The position numbers and the translations under genes were made by a program. Below the pieces are notes generated by a model, which worked only from the letters and a program-made list of their open reading frames with translations, did no database searches and was not told the origin of the DNA. From Charina bottae (taxonomy: Eukaryota > Chordata > Lepidosauria > Squamata > Charinaidae), in assembly GCA_023362775.1 (NCBI GenBank), contig JALMGJ010000019.1, positions 3,621,501 to 3,685,500 on the forward strand: 64,000 bases of DNA, given 5' to 3'. Below are positions 21,565 through 33,345 of the stretch, one piece after another. Position 1 is the first letter of the stretch, and each line of letters starts with the position of its first letter.

Positions 21565-21650
21565 CTGGTGGCTTCCCATCCAATACTAATCAGGTTCAAC
21601 CTTGCTTTGTTTTTTTGAGGATTAGACAAAACAAGATATACAGTATGCTG
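21565..21650 (-). repeat. 5S rRNA-derived sequence, minus strand
   Basis: On the minus strand the segment around 21570-21615 (ctgattagtattggatggga followed by agccacc) matches the internal control region and 3' part of 5S rRNA with substitutions. The upstream half is more diverged. It is a pseudogene or part of a 5S-derived SINE, parallel to 34866-34936. Confidence 0.65.
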
Positions 21651-21739
21651 TCACCTGCCATGGACATAAGATTTAATAAATCATACTGCTGATTAGACAT
21701 CTGATTTAACTTCAGGTTTGGCATTCTTTCCTTTATTGT

Positions 21740-23190
21740 TTTTTAATATAATTTCTATTAAGAATTTGGATTACAATAGTAAAAACTAATACAAACTAAA
21801 CTTAGAGAAAGGGAAGGGAAGGGAAGGGAAGGGAAGGGAAGGGAAGGGAAGGGAAGGGAAGGGAAGGGAAGGGAAGGGAAGGGAGAATAAAAGGTACAGG
21901 AAAAGAAGAAAGAAGAAAAAGAAAGAATATAATAAAGAAAGTGAAAAGAAATATGTGAAGAAGTGACTTCCAAACTTCATCACAAGTATAAACAAATTTA
22001 GGAACTCTTCACCCCCTATAAAGTTACAAACAGATATCTCTTCATCCCTTATCCCATCTCTTATCTATAAGCAAATTTATAAAACATCAACTTTTCAATC
22101 CTTGTGTCAGCAAAAAATCCATAAAAGGTTGCCAGAACTTTCCAAAAAAAGAAAAGTATAATTTTAACCTTGATCAAATAAACTAACTTTATATTCCTTC
22201 CCTTTACTTCTAACAGTCTTAACCTTTAGTCCAATCAAATATTGTCATAGGATTTGATTTCTGTTAAATTCTTCTTTATCCTATCACACAGATTTTCTCA
22301 AGGCTTTAACAAGCCTCTTTTGTAGATCCAATAAAAAGTATTTTCCAGGTCATTCTCTTGGTTTATCATTTGTATTTCCCTTTTAATTTTTAAAACTTCA
22401 GCCAGTTTCTTTTGTATATCCAGTAAAGCATACTTTTCTAAGTCATTCTCTTGGCCTGTCAGTTGTAAATCCACTTTTGATACCATCCTATCATATATGT
22501 ATTCATATCATATCATGTATTAATTGACATGAAGAACAGGCTTTTATTATTTTTCCTTCTACTTAGAATCTTTAGTCCCCTCTAGTGTCCAGTTTCTAAA
22601 ATCATAAAATAACTTATCTGTATTATGACTTACAATAGCCAAGATAGCCAAAATAAGTCTGTTTCCCATGAGAAGCTATTTATTTTTTATAATTAATTCC
22701 AAAATCTTCCATTTATAATTTTCTTAGATCAAAATCTTATTTAGCTTTTTGCTGTTTATTTCAAATTCTTTAAGTTCTTAAGCTTATGAAGTTCAAAGTT
22801 GAAGATAAATTCACCCAATGACTTTTCAGACTTGTCCTTTTGAGGGTATCTAATAGCTTTAAGATAGTTAATAGGCAATTTCTGAAAGTGATTAGAAAGT
22901 GAGGTTTGCAAACTCAGTGCCTTTTAAAAAGCTCTGCCACAGTTGTTGGAAAGATGGCAGATCCTGTCATCTCCTGGCACTCAAACGTGGGGAAAACCAC
23001 TGTCCTGCAGTGTCCTCATGAAGAACAGCTGTCCAGTGCACAGGTGGGTGATCTCCTGTCCTTTCCTTAGCCAAAGAGGTTCCAAGGAACCGGTCTACTC
23101 ACTGGTTCCTTGGTCTTTACCACGGTCGTCTTTGCCTTGCGTAAATGTCCCTGGAAGCTCTTCCCTTTATTGTTTTCAAGAATAAATTTT
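21740..23190 (-). mobile_element. L1-like LINE, internally deleted, minus strand
   Basis: The 3' end is at the left (21740-21800, AT-rich with an AATAAA-like signal on the minus strand) and a 5' leader-like segment is at the right. About 22985-23020 (ctgcagtgtcctcatgaaga) is shared in reverse orientation with 40390-40425. Around 22300-22490 the minus strand encodes a charged coiled-coil-like peptide with an internal repeat (QENDLEK...QENDLEN), as in an ORF1 region. No reverse transcriptase is present. A (GGGAA)n tract sits in the 3' end. Confidence 0.5.
21809..21885 (+). repeat. (GGGAA)n microsatellite
   Basis: About 15 GGGAA units inside the L1-like 3' region. Confidence 0.97.
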
Positions 23191-24265
23191 GAGCATGTTG
23201 ATATTAGAATCAAATTTGGAATACATATTTATATCCAAATGCCAGCTCAGCTCTTGCACATGCATTTGAATAGGCAGAGATGGCAGAATGAGAAATAATT
23301 TATAACGTGATATTAGATTAATCTATTTGAATGCAAACTCATCTTTATGTTAAGAATACAAGGATTGAAAATCTGCAAAATTCATATATGAACTGTTCTA
23401 CAGCTCCTAAGCAAACAGAGACACTAGAATATTTATGTTTTCATAATGCAAAATACACATTTCAAAGATAGAGTTCATAGCTCGAGGATTTTTTTTCCAA
23501 AATGTACATAAGGAATGAACATTTTGACAGAAAACGTAAAGCTAGTAATGCATATTAACATGGCTTTTCATGCTTTTTATTTTTAATTGATTAATCAATT
23601 AAAGTCAGACTACCAGCAAAGGGACATTCCCAATTCATCTTCAAAAAATAACCTAGTGTTTTAAGATCACATTTCGGGACAGCCCAGGCACACACTTTTA
23701 GTGGGCTAAGGAAGATGTAAAACCCAATAAGAACTAAATAAAGGAAGTGTCCCACATCTGGAAGTTGTGATAAGTTAAAAGCTATTTTTGAGGAATAGAA
23801 AAGAATGATTTTTTTAAAAAAAATGCAGGTGCTATGTACAATAAAGTAGGGAAGTCAGTGAAGAAGAATTCTTCCCTTTCCTTGGGGACTCTAAATTTCC
23901 TACTAGTGTGGAGTGGGAGAAGAAGCAAAGGATTTCTCTTTGAGTAGAAAGGCCAAGCAGAGAAATTAACAAAAGTAAACAGAAATTTAATATGTCCCCT
24001 GAATAACTTCTGCCTTTTAAAAGTTCTGACCAGGCAAATTTTTAAACCTTCTTCAAAACATACTGTACAAACCTCTCTTCCCTGTTCATTAAGAATTCAG
24101 TGGGGCCTGAATGGGCTAAATAATAGATTGTTTTATTTCAATGATCAGTTTCCTAGATTAGAGAATGCAGCTACAGTTGAGAGCACGCTATTTCCTTTGT
24201 TTACCCAGCCAGCTTGCTGTTCCCACTCCACATCTGAATGCTAACTATGTGCATATCATTCAACA
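23191..24265. other. no gene recognised
   Basis: AT-rich sequence. An imperfect palindrome (attgattaatcaatt) lies at about 23586-23600. Confidence 0.5.
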
Positions 24266-24625
24266 TAGGCTGACCATATTTCCTTGAGAGAAAAACGGGA
24301 CATTGGGATGGCAAAACAGGACGGGGTCTTATGAAATATTCTGTATTCATGAAAAAGACAGGGGTCCCTGCCCCCCAGTCTGCGTGATTGGCTCCCACCT
24401 GCAAACCCCACCCCCGGTCCACACGATTGGCTCCTGCCTGCAAACCCCACCCTCCTTTGCTGTGTGCTGATAGGCGGGAGGGCTTCCTCTTCTGGGCTGC
24501 CTCCAATGAGCAGCTCCGGCTCGGATCCTCCTTCCGCGCCATTCCCAACGGGTTTAAAAAACAGGACAAAATCGAAATTTTTATCAAAACGACGGGATGG
24601 TTGAAAAATCCCAATCAATCCCTAT
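24266..24625. mobile_element. non-autonomous DNA transposon-like repeat
   Basis: Begins with ctgaccatatttccttga and contains words of the form cgggacattgggatgg near the left and aacgacgggatggttga near the right. This is the layout of a dispersed MITE-like repeat whose right end appears truncated. Its centre (24380-24455) holds two copies of a unit gattggctcc-c-cctgcaaaccccacc. That unit is the reverse complement of the minisatellite inside the hAT elements at 34160, 54855 and 59090. Superfamily not assigned. Confidence 0.5.
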
Positions 24626-25429
24626 ATCCAGATCAGAGCAAGTGTGCACACCACTGAGTTCAGCTACCTAAAATATAGTTTGATATCTATTTATTAAACC
24701 TCAGCAAAGATAACAAACAGCTAATTGACAAAACAGGACAAAAGGCAGAAAAAGGCAGGAGCAGAGAAAGACATGAATGATAGGCAAGAGATAAAAGGGA
24801 AGAAGATTTAATAACAATCTTTACTTTTACCTCCCTCCCTCCCTCCCTCCCTCCCTCCCTCCACCTCTACCTTCAAAAGATACAGAACTTTCCAGAGTAC
24901 AAGAAAAAAAAATCTGTGGCTAATTAGCATGGACAGTCCCAAAGGCCCTTTGGTTATTCCAACTTAAATCCTTTTATGTACTTATGACTGCAAAATAGAG
25001 ATGGAAATTAGGACACCTAAGTGATTTTTCCTCTATTCTGTACCAAGAAAAGAAAAGAATTTGGTGGATGGGTATGGTGTATCTGACAATTATAAATGCA
25101 CTGACCATGAGAATAAGGATCTTAATTATTTAAGCATTTTACCAGTAGAATCTGACTTTACTTACACTGTTTATTGGATGGTTTTGTGGTGTTATTTTAT
25201 GCTGCAGAAAGCTCCATGCATCTCTGTGTGTGTCATGGTATAGAAATGTATCAAATAAATAAGACAAATGAACACACAAATAAATGCAACAAAACACCCT
25301 TCTTGGATAAAAGATGGAATTCCCTTTCCACATTAGTGTCGAGTCAAATCCTATTGGAAATACTAACTCTTCAAGACCATCTATTCCAGGTGGAACCTGG
25401 GTCTCCAACCTATACAAGTCAAGAGGGGG
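24626..25429. other. no gene; (CCCT)n run
   Basis: Contains (CCCT)n at about 24832-24863. Otherwise no recognisable feature. Confidence 0.5.
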
Positions 25430-25975
25430 GATTTTGATTCCTGCACCCTTCGCCCCAGGACATCAGAGGGATGAAGGTTCAGAAGATGAATTTTTCTTGA
25501 CTAAGTTTGAATGATGAGGCTTTAAAGATTTGTTTATAGATATGAGATAAGATATAGGAAGAAGAGATTTTTTTGTTGTATCTTTTAGAGAAAAAGGTAA
25601 GTCACTGTGTAAAGTAAAGTAAAGGAATATGAAATTGATTTACTTGTTTAAGGTTAAAATACACATATTGTTAATTCTGGTAACTCTTAATGGACTTTTG
25701 CTTATTAAGACTGAATGACGAGGGTTTAATAGATAAAAGATGAGATATGGGATTTAGAGATTTTTGGTGAAGTGTTAGAGAAGGTGATAAGTTACTGAAA
25801 TTGTTTGTACTTGTCTTGAAGGGGAAAGTCATTTCTTTATATATCTTTTTTTTTCCTTTATATTTTTCGCCTTCCCCCTCCTTTTTTTCTCTGTACTTTT
25901 TTCCTTTTCTTAGTTTGTATTAGTTTTTTTATCTTTGTTTTTTTAAACTTCAATAAAATTATTATAAAAAAGAAA
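25430..25975 (+). mobile_element. L1-like LINE 3' UTR, plus strand
   Basis: Ends with an AATAAA signal in aacttcaataaaattatta at about 25949-25967 followed by an A-rich tail. Upstream are two diverged tandem units (tgaatgatgaggctttaaag at about 25510 and tgaatgacgagggtttaata at about 25713). The tail passes directly into the GGA tract. Confidence 0.6.
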
Positions 25976-25976
25976 A

Positions 25977-26514
25977 GAAGGAGAAGAAGGGAGAAGGGAG
26001 AAGGGAGGAGGAGGAGGAGGGGGAGGGGGAGGAGGAGGAGGGGGAGGAGGAGGAGGAGGAGGAGGAGGAGGAGGAGGAGGAGGGGGAGGAGGAGGAGGAG
26101 GAGGAGGGAGGAGGGAGGAGGGGGAGGAGGAGGAGGAGGAGGAGGAGGAGGAGGAGGGGGAGGAGGAGGAGGGGGAGGGGGGGAGGAGGAGGAGAGGAGG
26201 AGGAGGAGGGGGAGGAGGAGGAGGAGGAGGAGGAGGAGGAGGAGGAGGGGGAGGGGGAGGAGGAGGAGGGGGAGGAGGAGGAGGAGGAGGAGGGGGAGGA
26301 GGAGGAGGAGGGGAGGGGGAGGAGGAGGAGGGGGAGGAGGAGGGAGAGGAGGAGGAGGAGGAGGAGGAGGAGGGGGAGGGGGAGGAGGGGAGGAGGAGGA
26401 GGAGGAGGAGGAGGAGGAGGAGGAGGAGGGGGAGGAGGAGGAGGAGGGGGAGGGGGAGGAGGAGGAGGGAGGAGGAGGAGGAGGAGCGAGGAGGAGGAGG
26501 AGAGGAGGAGGAGG
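25977..26514 (+). repeat. (GGA)n-rich homopurine tract, about 540 bp
   Basis: GGA/GAG triplets with many GGGG interruptions. A single pyrimidine (in gagcgagg at about 26487) breaks the purine strand. The Pro/Leu/Ser-only frames on the minus strand are artefacts. Confidence 0.98.
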
Positions 26515-26517
26515 ATT

Positions 26518-26680
26518 TCTCACTGGCATTCTCCTTGATTTGGAACAGCTTGCCCCAAAGGTCAGGAAGACCCCTTCCCATTATTATTTAGGAAAAGAGT
26601 TTAAAAATTGCTTTTCCACAGAGCCTTTGGAACAGAGCATCTCATATAAGGTTCACTTCATGGATCAATTGATTAGTTAT
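26518..26680 (+). mobile_element. possible L2/CR1-like ORF2 end
   Basis: Across one stop the plus strand reads LIWNSLPQRSGRPLPII then FKNCFSTEPLEQ, resembling the WN-LP...FK motif near the end of this LINE group's ORF2. Confidence 0.35.
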
Positions 26681-28659
26681 TCACGTAATATTGGTTATAT
26701 TTTTTAGGCTTGCTTTCTGTCTGTTTCAGGTATCATGCTTAAAAGGCACTTAGAAGTTATGGGATAGGGATCATGCAAATTATGGGACAGGGAGCATGCA
26801 AATCCATGTGTAAGTAAACAAACATAGTTAAACTTAGATAAATAAATTTAGATTTATTTTTTTTTAATTCAGCCAAAATCTTTGGATTAACTACCCTATA
26901 AGTCCATGATCTTTTCATTGTCGAGTCAAGTAACACATCAGAAGGATAAAACAATGCAATTAGATAACTTGCAAGCAAACATCTGATTCTGGTGTTCACA
27001 ACAGCCTTTTTATAAAGATGTTAATGACTATAGCAGTGTTTTTCGCTCAGTATGCACGGAGGCATAATGAATTTAGGGCTTTAAACAGGAATGCATATTT
27101 TCCTTAGCAGCACATAATCATTTAAACACCCACCAACTTGTTACCTGGCGTGCTAACGCTTTATGATGAGTTTCTTCAGAGCTGTCTTATCTTACATTTC
27201 AAATAATTAATGCACAAGAGGAAAGAGGGCAAAATCAGGGTTCTCCGAGGAAAATTTCCCCTTATTTTATGGCATGGTTGCTTGGTTACTGTTAAACAAA
27301 TTCTTTTTGTCTTCTAGAGTACTACTGATAGTAGTTATTAATTTAATTTTTGAGCACATTTCCCCCCCAATAACAGCTTCCACTAGTAAAAATAATAATA
27401 CTCTTGGCAACATAATTAGTAGAAATATGTGGTGGTTTGCAAAACATTGACACTAATTGTTCTATCGTTTCCAAATGGTAAGATTACTGCAGATGAAGGC
27501 AGTAATCTAGGTTTCTAGGCAGTTGTCTAGGTAACTTTCTCAAATATTCACACACCGTTTGTCTTTAACGCTACAGTAGAAGAGCAATGACTGGATGGAA
27601 GATTTATAATAATCCATATTAAATGTCAGTTGTATGAAGAATATTTCCACTACAGTCCAATTCAAGGTCATATTCCATTTAAAATGTGCATTTTTATCTC
27701 AATATACATATATTTGGAATACTTTGTATTCTCAAAAAACAAAAAGAAAACTAATTGAGAGGCGGCAGGGAAAAACCACAGTAATACCCAATACTTATAG
27801 AACTGGTTGTGGTCAAGGTGTGATGCAATTTGCAAATAGTAAAGAATAACTTTGTCATGTGAAGAGAAATAAAATCACACGAATCAGATAGTAACCATTG
27901 TAAATAAAATGAATCTGGGTGGAAATCTGGAACTTACTAGGTGTTATTGGCTGCAACTTTGCATCTTTGTAATGGGAGTAATTTAAAAGAATGAGGGTGT
28001 GTTCACGACGTACTGTGAAAATCTGAAACATTCCAGAAGCCATGGTACACATAATTAAAAATTACCAATTGTCTTGCTGACAAGGTGATCATGCAAACAT
28101 TTCCACAGACTCTTACTCATGGCTTCTTACTCTGCCTTAGCAACCTGAGAGGAGGAAGACAATTTTGGTTATCTTCTTTCAATCAGTGTTGAAGTATCAA
28201 AGAATCTTGCTTTCTCTGGAGATGGGGCAGCCAAGAACTTTTGTAGATGTACTTTGCAAAAGAAAACAAAAGAAACAAACAAACAATGGTTCTAAGGGGA
28301 AACAGAGATTCCATATTAAAGATACTCATAACAAGCGTAGGTGGAATCAGGGTTTTGAAAAACACCATCAGAAAGCGAGACATGCCTTATGCTGCATTAA
28401 AATAGAAGCTTTGCCTTAGGCTAAATCCAAAGATATTTCATTTTCTCATACCATCAGAAGTAAAGAGATGCAACCTCTCCGATCTTCAAATATCATTTTA
28501 GTTTGTTTGCTTTTTTGGGGGGGAGGGGTTGTGACATCCTCCTCGGTCTTATTTTTTTTAATATTACCCACAACTGTATTCTGCTGATTTTTTTTTAATC
28601 TGACCAGTTACAAGGTATGGCATTAAAACATACCTGGGTGTAAGAAATAGGAAGCAAAA
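26681..28659. other. no gene recognised
   Basis: Almost 2 kb free of obvious repeats. The segment 27020-27210 looks compositionally like conserved non-coding DNA (see findings). No coding exon signature is apparent. Confidence 0.45.
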
Positions 28660-28960
28660 TAAATTAAAGATACAAGATGAAAAGACAAAGGAAATATAAC
28701 TAAATCTGGGTTACATTAAAATCATTTATTACGCTTCTCCATAACTTCTAATTTTTGCAAACCATCCTCGTTTCCACCACTGCATCCATATCCAGTTTTA
28801 TACATGATCGTCCATTCTTTCCTTTTGCTCCATGTCCATATCTTTCCCAAGATCCACCCTTATCTCTACCAAATAACCGTCTGTCCTACATTCAAAACCT
28901 CTCATCACTCATATCGTTCACTAGTTCTCTCAGTCTTTCATTATAAATGATCAAATCAAT
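28660..28960 (-). repeat. LINE 3' UTR-like repeat, related to 6.3 kb
   Basis: Shares gaaatataactaaatct and the following tttctccata-like and gtttccacca words with 6337-6405. Family unknown. Confidence 0.35.
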
Positions 28961-29191
28961 CATGTTTTTAATTCATTATTTTTCCACTTCCATATACACA
29001 CAGACTTAATCTTAAACCCCATATTTAAACTAATCAGAGCTTTCTCTAAGCAGATACTCAACATAGTCATCATTCTCATTCATTAACGGATATCCATGTA
29101 ATTTCCACTGCTTGGTCAAATGAGGTTTTCTGTAACATACTATGATATTTTAGAGAAAAGTGTAGATTAAATAACCAACCATAGCCATATC

Positions 29192-29620
29192 TTGTCAATG
29201 CAGCATTCGTCACTAGCAGTAAGGATAGCATTATCTATTGGTCATTATGTCACGATGCCAAAAGCACAATCAAAGCCCAGTTTTACTCCAAATATGCTCA
29301 CACTATTCCACTATATTGGTGGACAGCAAAAGAGATTCAAAGATACTCTCAAAGCTAATTTTAAAAAATGTAATATCAGCATTGAGAACTGGGAAGCCCT
29401 AACTCATGAGCGTTTCAATTGGAGGTCAGCCTTTATTAATGGCACTATGGACTTTGAAGAAGCACGAATACAGGGCGAAAGGGAGAAAAGAGCTAAAAGG
29501 AAGGCACGTCAGGCAGACCCTCATCATGACTGTCTCCCACCCGGAAACCTATGCCCTCATTGTGGGAGGTTGTGCGGATCCAGAATTGGCCTTTATAGCC
29601 ACTTACGGATCCACCGTTAA
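29192..29620 (+). pseudogene. LINE ORF2 C-terminus ending in a C2H2 zinc finger
   Basis: The LINE-derived part starts near residue 43. It reads GGQQKRFKDTLKANFKKCN, NWEALTHERFNWRSAFING, then a basic segment (REKRAKRKARQADPHHDC) and a final C2H2 finger, CPHCGRLCGSRIGLYSHLRIH. The finger has Cys-x2-Cys and His-x3-H spacing. The first 40 residues come from unrelated flanking DNA. Only the tail of ORF2 is present, so the copy is a 5'-truncated insertion. It is less damaged than the copy at 19938. A role of the finger in nucleic-acid binding during insertion is inference. Confidence 0.85.
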
Positions 29621-29690
29621 AATTTTACCTTTGGAAGACAATCTTACTCGGCTACGAGTGATCGCCAATGATTCCATTCTAACAAGGATT
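29310..29690 (+). mobile_element. 5'-truncated LINE with zinc-finger tail
   Basis: Insertion running from about tattggtggacagcaaaaga at 29310 to cggctacgagtgatcgcc at about 29665. The same 3' UTR is seen at 20220-20310 and 7360-7455. Confidence 0.85.
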
Positions 29691-29699
29691 TCTAATCTA

Positions 29700-31085
29700 A
29701 AGACTACTTTGCTAATCAACATACCATTTCCTGCAACCCATTGACTAGGAAGGCCATGCAGCATACCCACATAAATCAATTGATCTACTTCAGCTTTTTC
29801 CGGTACTGAAGCCATTTAGTATTTCCCACAAATCACTTAATTCCCACACTGTTTCTAAAACAACCTGATTTATTACAATTTTCATTTACATTCAAGTGTA
29901 ATTTCTACAATGGAATTTTCTGAAAGGCGGTCCTAGAGAAACTTGACATTGCTGTTTTCTTTGGACATATGCTTCTTCTGTCAGCTCAGGGTGTCAGGAT
30001 GTTGATATAAAACCTTTCAGTCTGGCTGTCAAGATAGTAGGATATGGAAAGGATATGGAATGTAGGATGAGGTCCAAAATCTGAGAATTACTTAAACGTT
30101 TTATCTGAATTTTATCATTAATAACTATTGCTGATTACATGTGCAACATTTTTGTCTTCCACTGGTGATGTTTTCAGAGCAACAAATTATTTTAAGATCC
30201 TTCACATGATTTAGAAAAGTGAAGTGTGACTTACAAAAACACCTGGATTCATAGAAATGAAACTTAGCCACTGTTCATGGTAGGGATATTGATCTGTGGG
30301 AATTCAGTTTCCCCTTAAATATTTCTTAACTTGGGAAGAGTATTGCTTGCTCACATTGAGGGACAGGATATATGTTTATAGATAGAATACCTTTATAATT
30401 TAATTTCTCGATCCCAATTTGCAAGGAAAACCACAGATTTAAATCTGCAAAAGTTGGCCAGCAGGAAGTATTGTCTCTCGCTATGCTAAGAACTGCTTGT
30501 ATAACCTAAATGAAGAGAAATTCAATCTGTATTTTGTTCAGCTTAAAAGTCAAGAATGAAATGACATCCTTGGCAATGTTCCTGCACTGAAAATTGATTC
30601 CCTTCCCTCTTGAATGGATTTACACTCTTTTGCTTTTATTATTGCCTCAGTTCACTGTGTTACTCATTTCAGCTGTTATGGGCAAGGATGTTGTCCTCAT
30701 ATTATCTTTAAAGCTAGGGTTGTCATTAAAACCAGTGTACATAACTTGTTTTAAGTGAATTACTGTTTTAGTCAGCCACTGTCTTCTTAACATCAGTCTG
30801 TACAATTTCTCATTTTGATCTCTTTTCCTCTTAAAAGGCTATGGGCTGGACTTTTCAAAATGCCAATAGAGATCTATCAAGCAAGCAGGCAAGCAAAGAA
30901 ATAAAGCATGTAATGAAAAATGGGAAAATAATTTTAAATGCATGAATAAGTAACAATGTATCCCAAGTTGCCTCTCTAATATATATATGATGCATTGCAT
31001 ATATAAGCATTGCAATCCACAACTTGAATATTTGGAAATCAGTTACACATGAAAAGGCAATTAATCAGTGCTATCTTATTACACT
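29700..31085. other. no gene recognised
   Basis: Unique-looking sequence without supportable features. Confidence 0.5.
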
Positions 31086-31104
31086 CATGGTATAGTGATA
31101 GACT

Positions 31105-32690
31105 ATGACCCCTGAACACATCAACATGCTGACTACTACCATCAAGACCACATCACTGAGACAAGCAGAAAAAAGGAAACCTAAACTCCAAACTAAACTA
31201 CTTAAGTTAAACCCCAGAAACAAAGAAGTACCACAACCGGAATGGGTGGTCAATATGTCCAGCCGCACATTATCCACTGCAGAACACAATATCCTACAGA
31301 GAGGTCTCAATTACAACATAGAGGATGTGAATAAATTAGAAGTCTTTGCAGCTTTAGAAGCAGCATTGAAAATCGAGGACTTACCACAGAAACCCAAGAG
31401 AATGTACGACAGATAATCATACCACAAACCAGAATGACATGGAAACAGAACCAACTGAAAGCAGAGGACAGAGCAGCACTCAAAAACCTAAAGATGGACC
31501 AAACTATCATCATCCTCCCAGCAGACAAAGGCTGCACCACCGTCATTATAGACAGATCGCAATATATACAAAAGGCTAAAGAATTACTTGAGGAAACCTA
31601 CACCCTAGTAAACACCAATCCCATGCAGAAACTGGACAACAAGGTAAAAAGAACTCTTAACAACCTCACCAAGAAAGGTCAAATCACAAAAGAAGAACAG
31701 AGGTGGATGAAAAGCAGTGGACCCCAACCTCCCACGCTTCTACGGATGCCCCAAAATACACAAACCTGGCATACCGCTTCAACCAATTGTATCATTACCA
31801 GGGACTCCCACTTACAACATAACAGAAGAGCTCACAAAAAAACTTAAGGATCTTACAGAGGAGAGCGAATATTCTATCAACTCCCCACTACAGGGCCTCC
31901 AGAAAAATCAAAGACTTAAAAATAGAAGAAGATGAAATTATCGTGTCATTCGATGTCACTGCACTCTTTACATCCATAGACCCAGCACTAGCGAAAGAAT
32001 CCATGGCAGCAGTTCTACGCAACACACCTGACCTAACTAGATACACCAAGATCAAAATACCCAGAATCATGGACCTCATCAACCTCTGCCTCACCACCTA
32101 CTTTCAATTTGATGGACAAATATACCAACAAATCAAAGGAAAACCTATGGGATCACCACTCTCAGGACTCATAGCAGAGATAGTATGCAGCGTCTAGAAA
32201 GGATAGCACTCCCATGCATACAACCCAAAGTATGGATCCGGTATGTAGACGACACCTTCATCATAATAAAAAAGGATCAACTGGAGGAAACAAATGGAAC
32301 CATCAACAACATCTTCAAAGGAATAAAATTCACAAGGGAAGAAGAAAACAACACACTACCCTTCTTGGACATCCTCATCAGTATAGAGGAAATGATGGCA
32401 TTCTAGAAACACAAGTCTACTGGAAATCTACCCACACTAACCAAGTGCTCCATTTCCAAAGCAACAACCCAACCTCCCACAAGAGAAGCTGTGTAAGAAC
32501 ATTATTCAGACGAGCACTAACACACTGCAGCAACCCAGAACACCAGAAAAAGGAAACAGATCATCTATACAGCATCTTCCAGCAAAATGGATACCCACTC
32601 AACTTTATCAAAAACTGCCTGACTTCCCAACACACTGCAACACAACCAACAGAAGGTATGAAAAGGATAACATCAGAAATATCTCAGAAA
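31105..32690 (+). pseudogene. Penelope-type reverse transcriptase, multiply frameshifted
   Basis: The reading frame changes near 31415, 31720, 31900 and 32186. N-terminal basic region: KRKPKLQTKLLKLN. RT motifs: ILPADKGCTTVIID (31530-31560), FYGCPKIHKPGIPLQPIVS (31735-31795), SFDVTALFTSIDP (31943-31985) with the first catalytic Asp, KGKPMGSPLSGLIAEIV (32136-32188), WIRYVDDTFI (32233-32262) with the YVDD box, and LPFLDILI (32359-32382). After a TAG at 32404 the next frame gives VYWKSTHTNQVLHFQSNNPTSHKRS, the conserved block before the endonuclease. Penelope RTs are related to telomerase. At 32186 the shift is a single missing base. The order of motifs is complete, but the copy is dead. Confidence 0.88.
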
Positions 32691-32977
32691 CTACCAATAG
32701 ACTGTTACAACCACACGGAATCACCATTAAGACCTGAACACCTCCTTGCCAGCAATCAACACCTAGATATGCAAAGATTGACACCAAGATTAGCACCAGA
32801 GGAGCAATCAAACAACACAATAGACCCTAATCAAGGAACTACTAACTCAGTCAATCAACCAAGCAGCAAACAAGAGCCCAATCAAGGAACTCCTAAGGGG
32901 AGAACAACACCTCCACCAACACAAGCAGGACAAGACATGGTATATAAACAGGAAGCAAGTCCCACTCCCTTTTCACA

Positions 32978-33011
32978 CTGAAGATGTTGCCTAGCCTGGC
33001 AATGAAACGTC
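32978..33011 (+). ncRNA. hammerhead ribozyme motif (Penelope subfamily 2)
   Basis: CTGAAGA at 32978-32984, stem II TTGCC/GGCAA, and GAAACGTC at 33004-33011 with cleavage expected after the C. Stem I forms from bases before the core (TTTTCACA) and after the cut (TGCAAGAAAA), with a 2x2 internal loop. This is the best-supported stem I of the window. Confidence 0.78.
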
Positions 33012-33059
33012 TGCAAGAAAACAACAAGGCTCAGAGAGCACCAAGGACTCCACATTTAT

Positions 33060-33126
33060 TTAATTAATTTATATATTTATATATAATTTATACATATAAA
33101 CTATAAAATTTTATATATACAGTGTG

Positions 33127-33211
<85 letters not shown>

Positions 33212-33310
33212 ATGTATATACTGTATATGTATGTGTATGTGTGTGTGTGTGTATGTATATACTGTATATGTATGTGTATGTGTGTGTGTGTGTATGTATG
33301 TATGTGTGTA

Positions 33311-33341
<31 letters not shown>

Positions 33342-33345
33342 GTGG
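33060..33345 (+). repeat. AT-rich tract and (GT)n/(AT)n/(GTAT)n compound microsatellite
   Basis: Follows the Penelope 3' end directly. AT-rich to 33120, then GT, AT, GT and TATG blocks. A roughly 54-bp unit (gtgtgtatgtatatactgta...) is duplicated at 33205-33300. Tyr/Ile/Val/Cys frames are artefacts. Confidence 0.95.

Larger units (their letters stand above)
31090..33053 (+). mobile_element. Penelope-like element (subfamily 2), long degraded copy
   Basis: The longest Penelope remnant here. It carries the N-terminal region and reverse transcriptase in broken frames (31105-32406), a connecting region (32410-32680), a decayed C-terminal region, and the terminal tail with a hammerhead motif. It ends at gcaccaaggactccac, the same end as the 84-bp insertion at 42814-42897. 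No GIY-YIG endonuclease signature could be recognised in the decayed part. Confidence 0.85.

Noticed and set aside
24201..24657. Overlapping frames of 89-137 codons on both strands
   Set aside because: They cover a MITE-like repeat with CCAAT minisatellite units. Composition follows the repeat and no domain is visible.
25858..26581. Open frames of over 200 codons made of Pro, Leu and Ser
   Set aside because: They are direct translations of the GGA/CCT triplet tract and have no domain, start context or composition change.
29192..29320. First 43 codons of the 142-codon frame as an N-terminal domain
   Set aside because: This DNA is not shared with the other copies of the LINE and precedes the insertion, so the apparent start is accidental.
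32214..32981. 255-codon plus-strand frame as a possible intact protein
   Set aside because: Its first 60 codons read the RT region out of frame. Only its middle (VYWKSTHTNQVLHFQSNN) agrees with a Penelope protein, and the rest is decayed.
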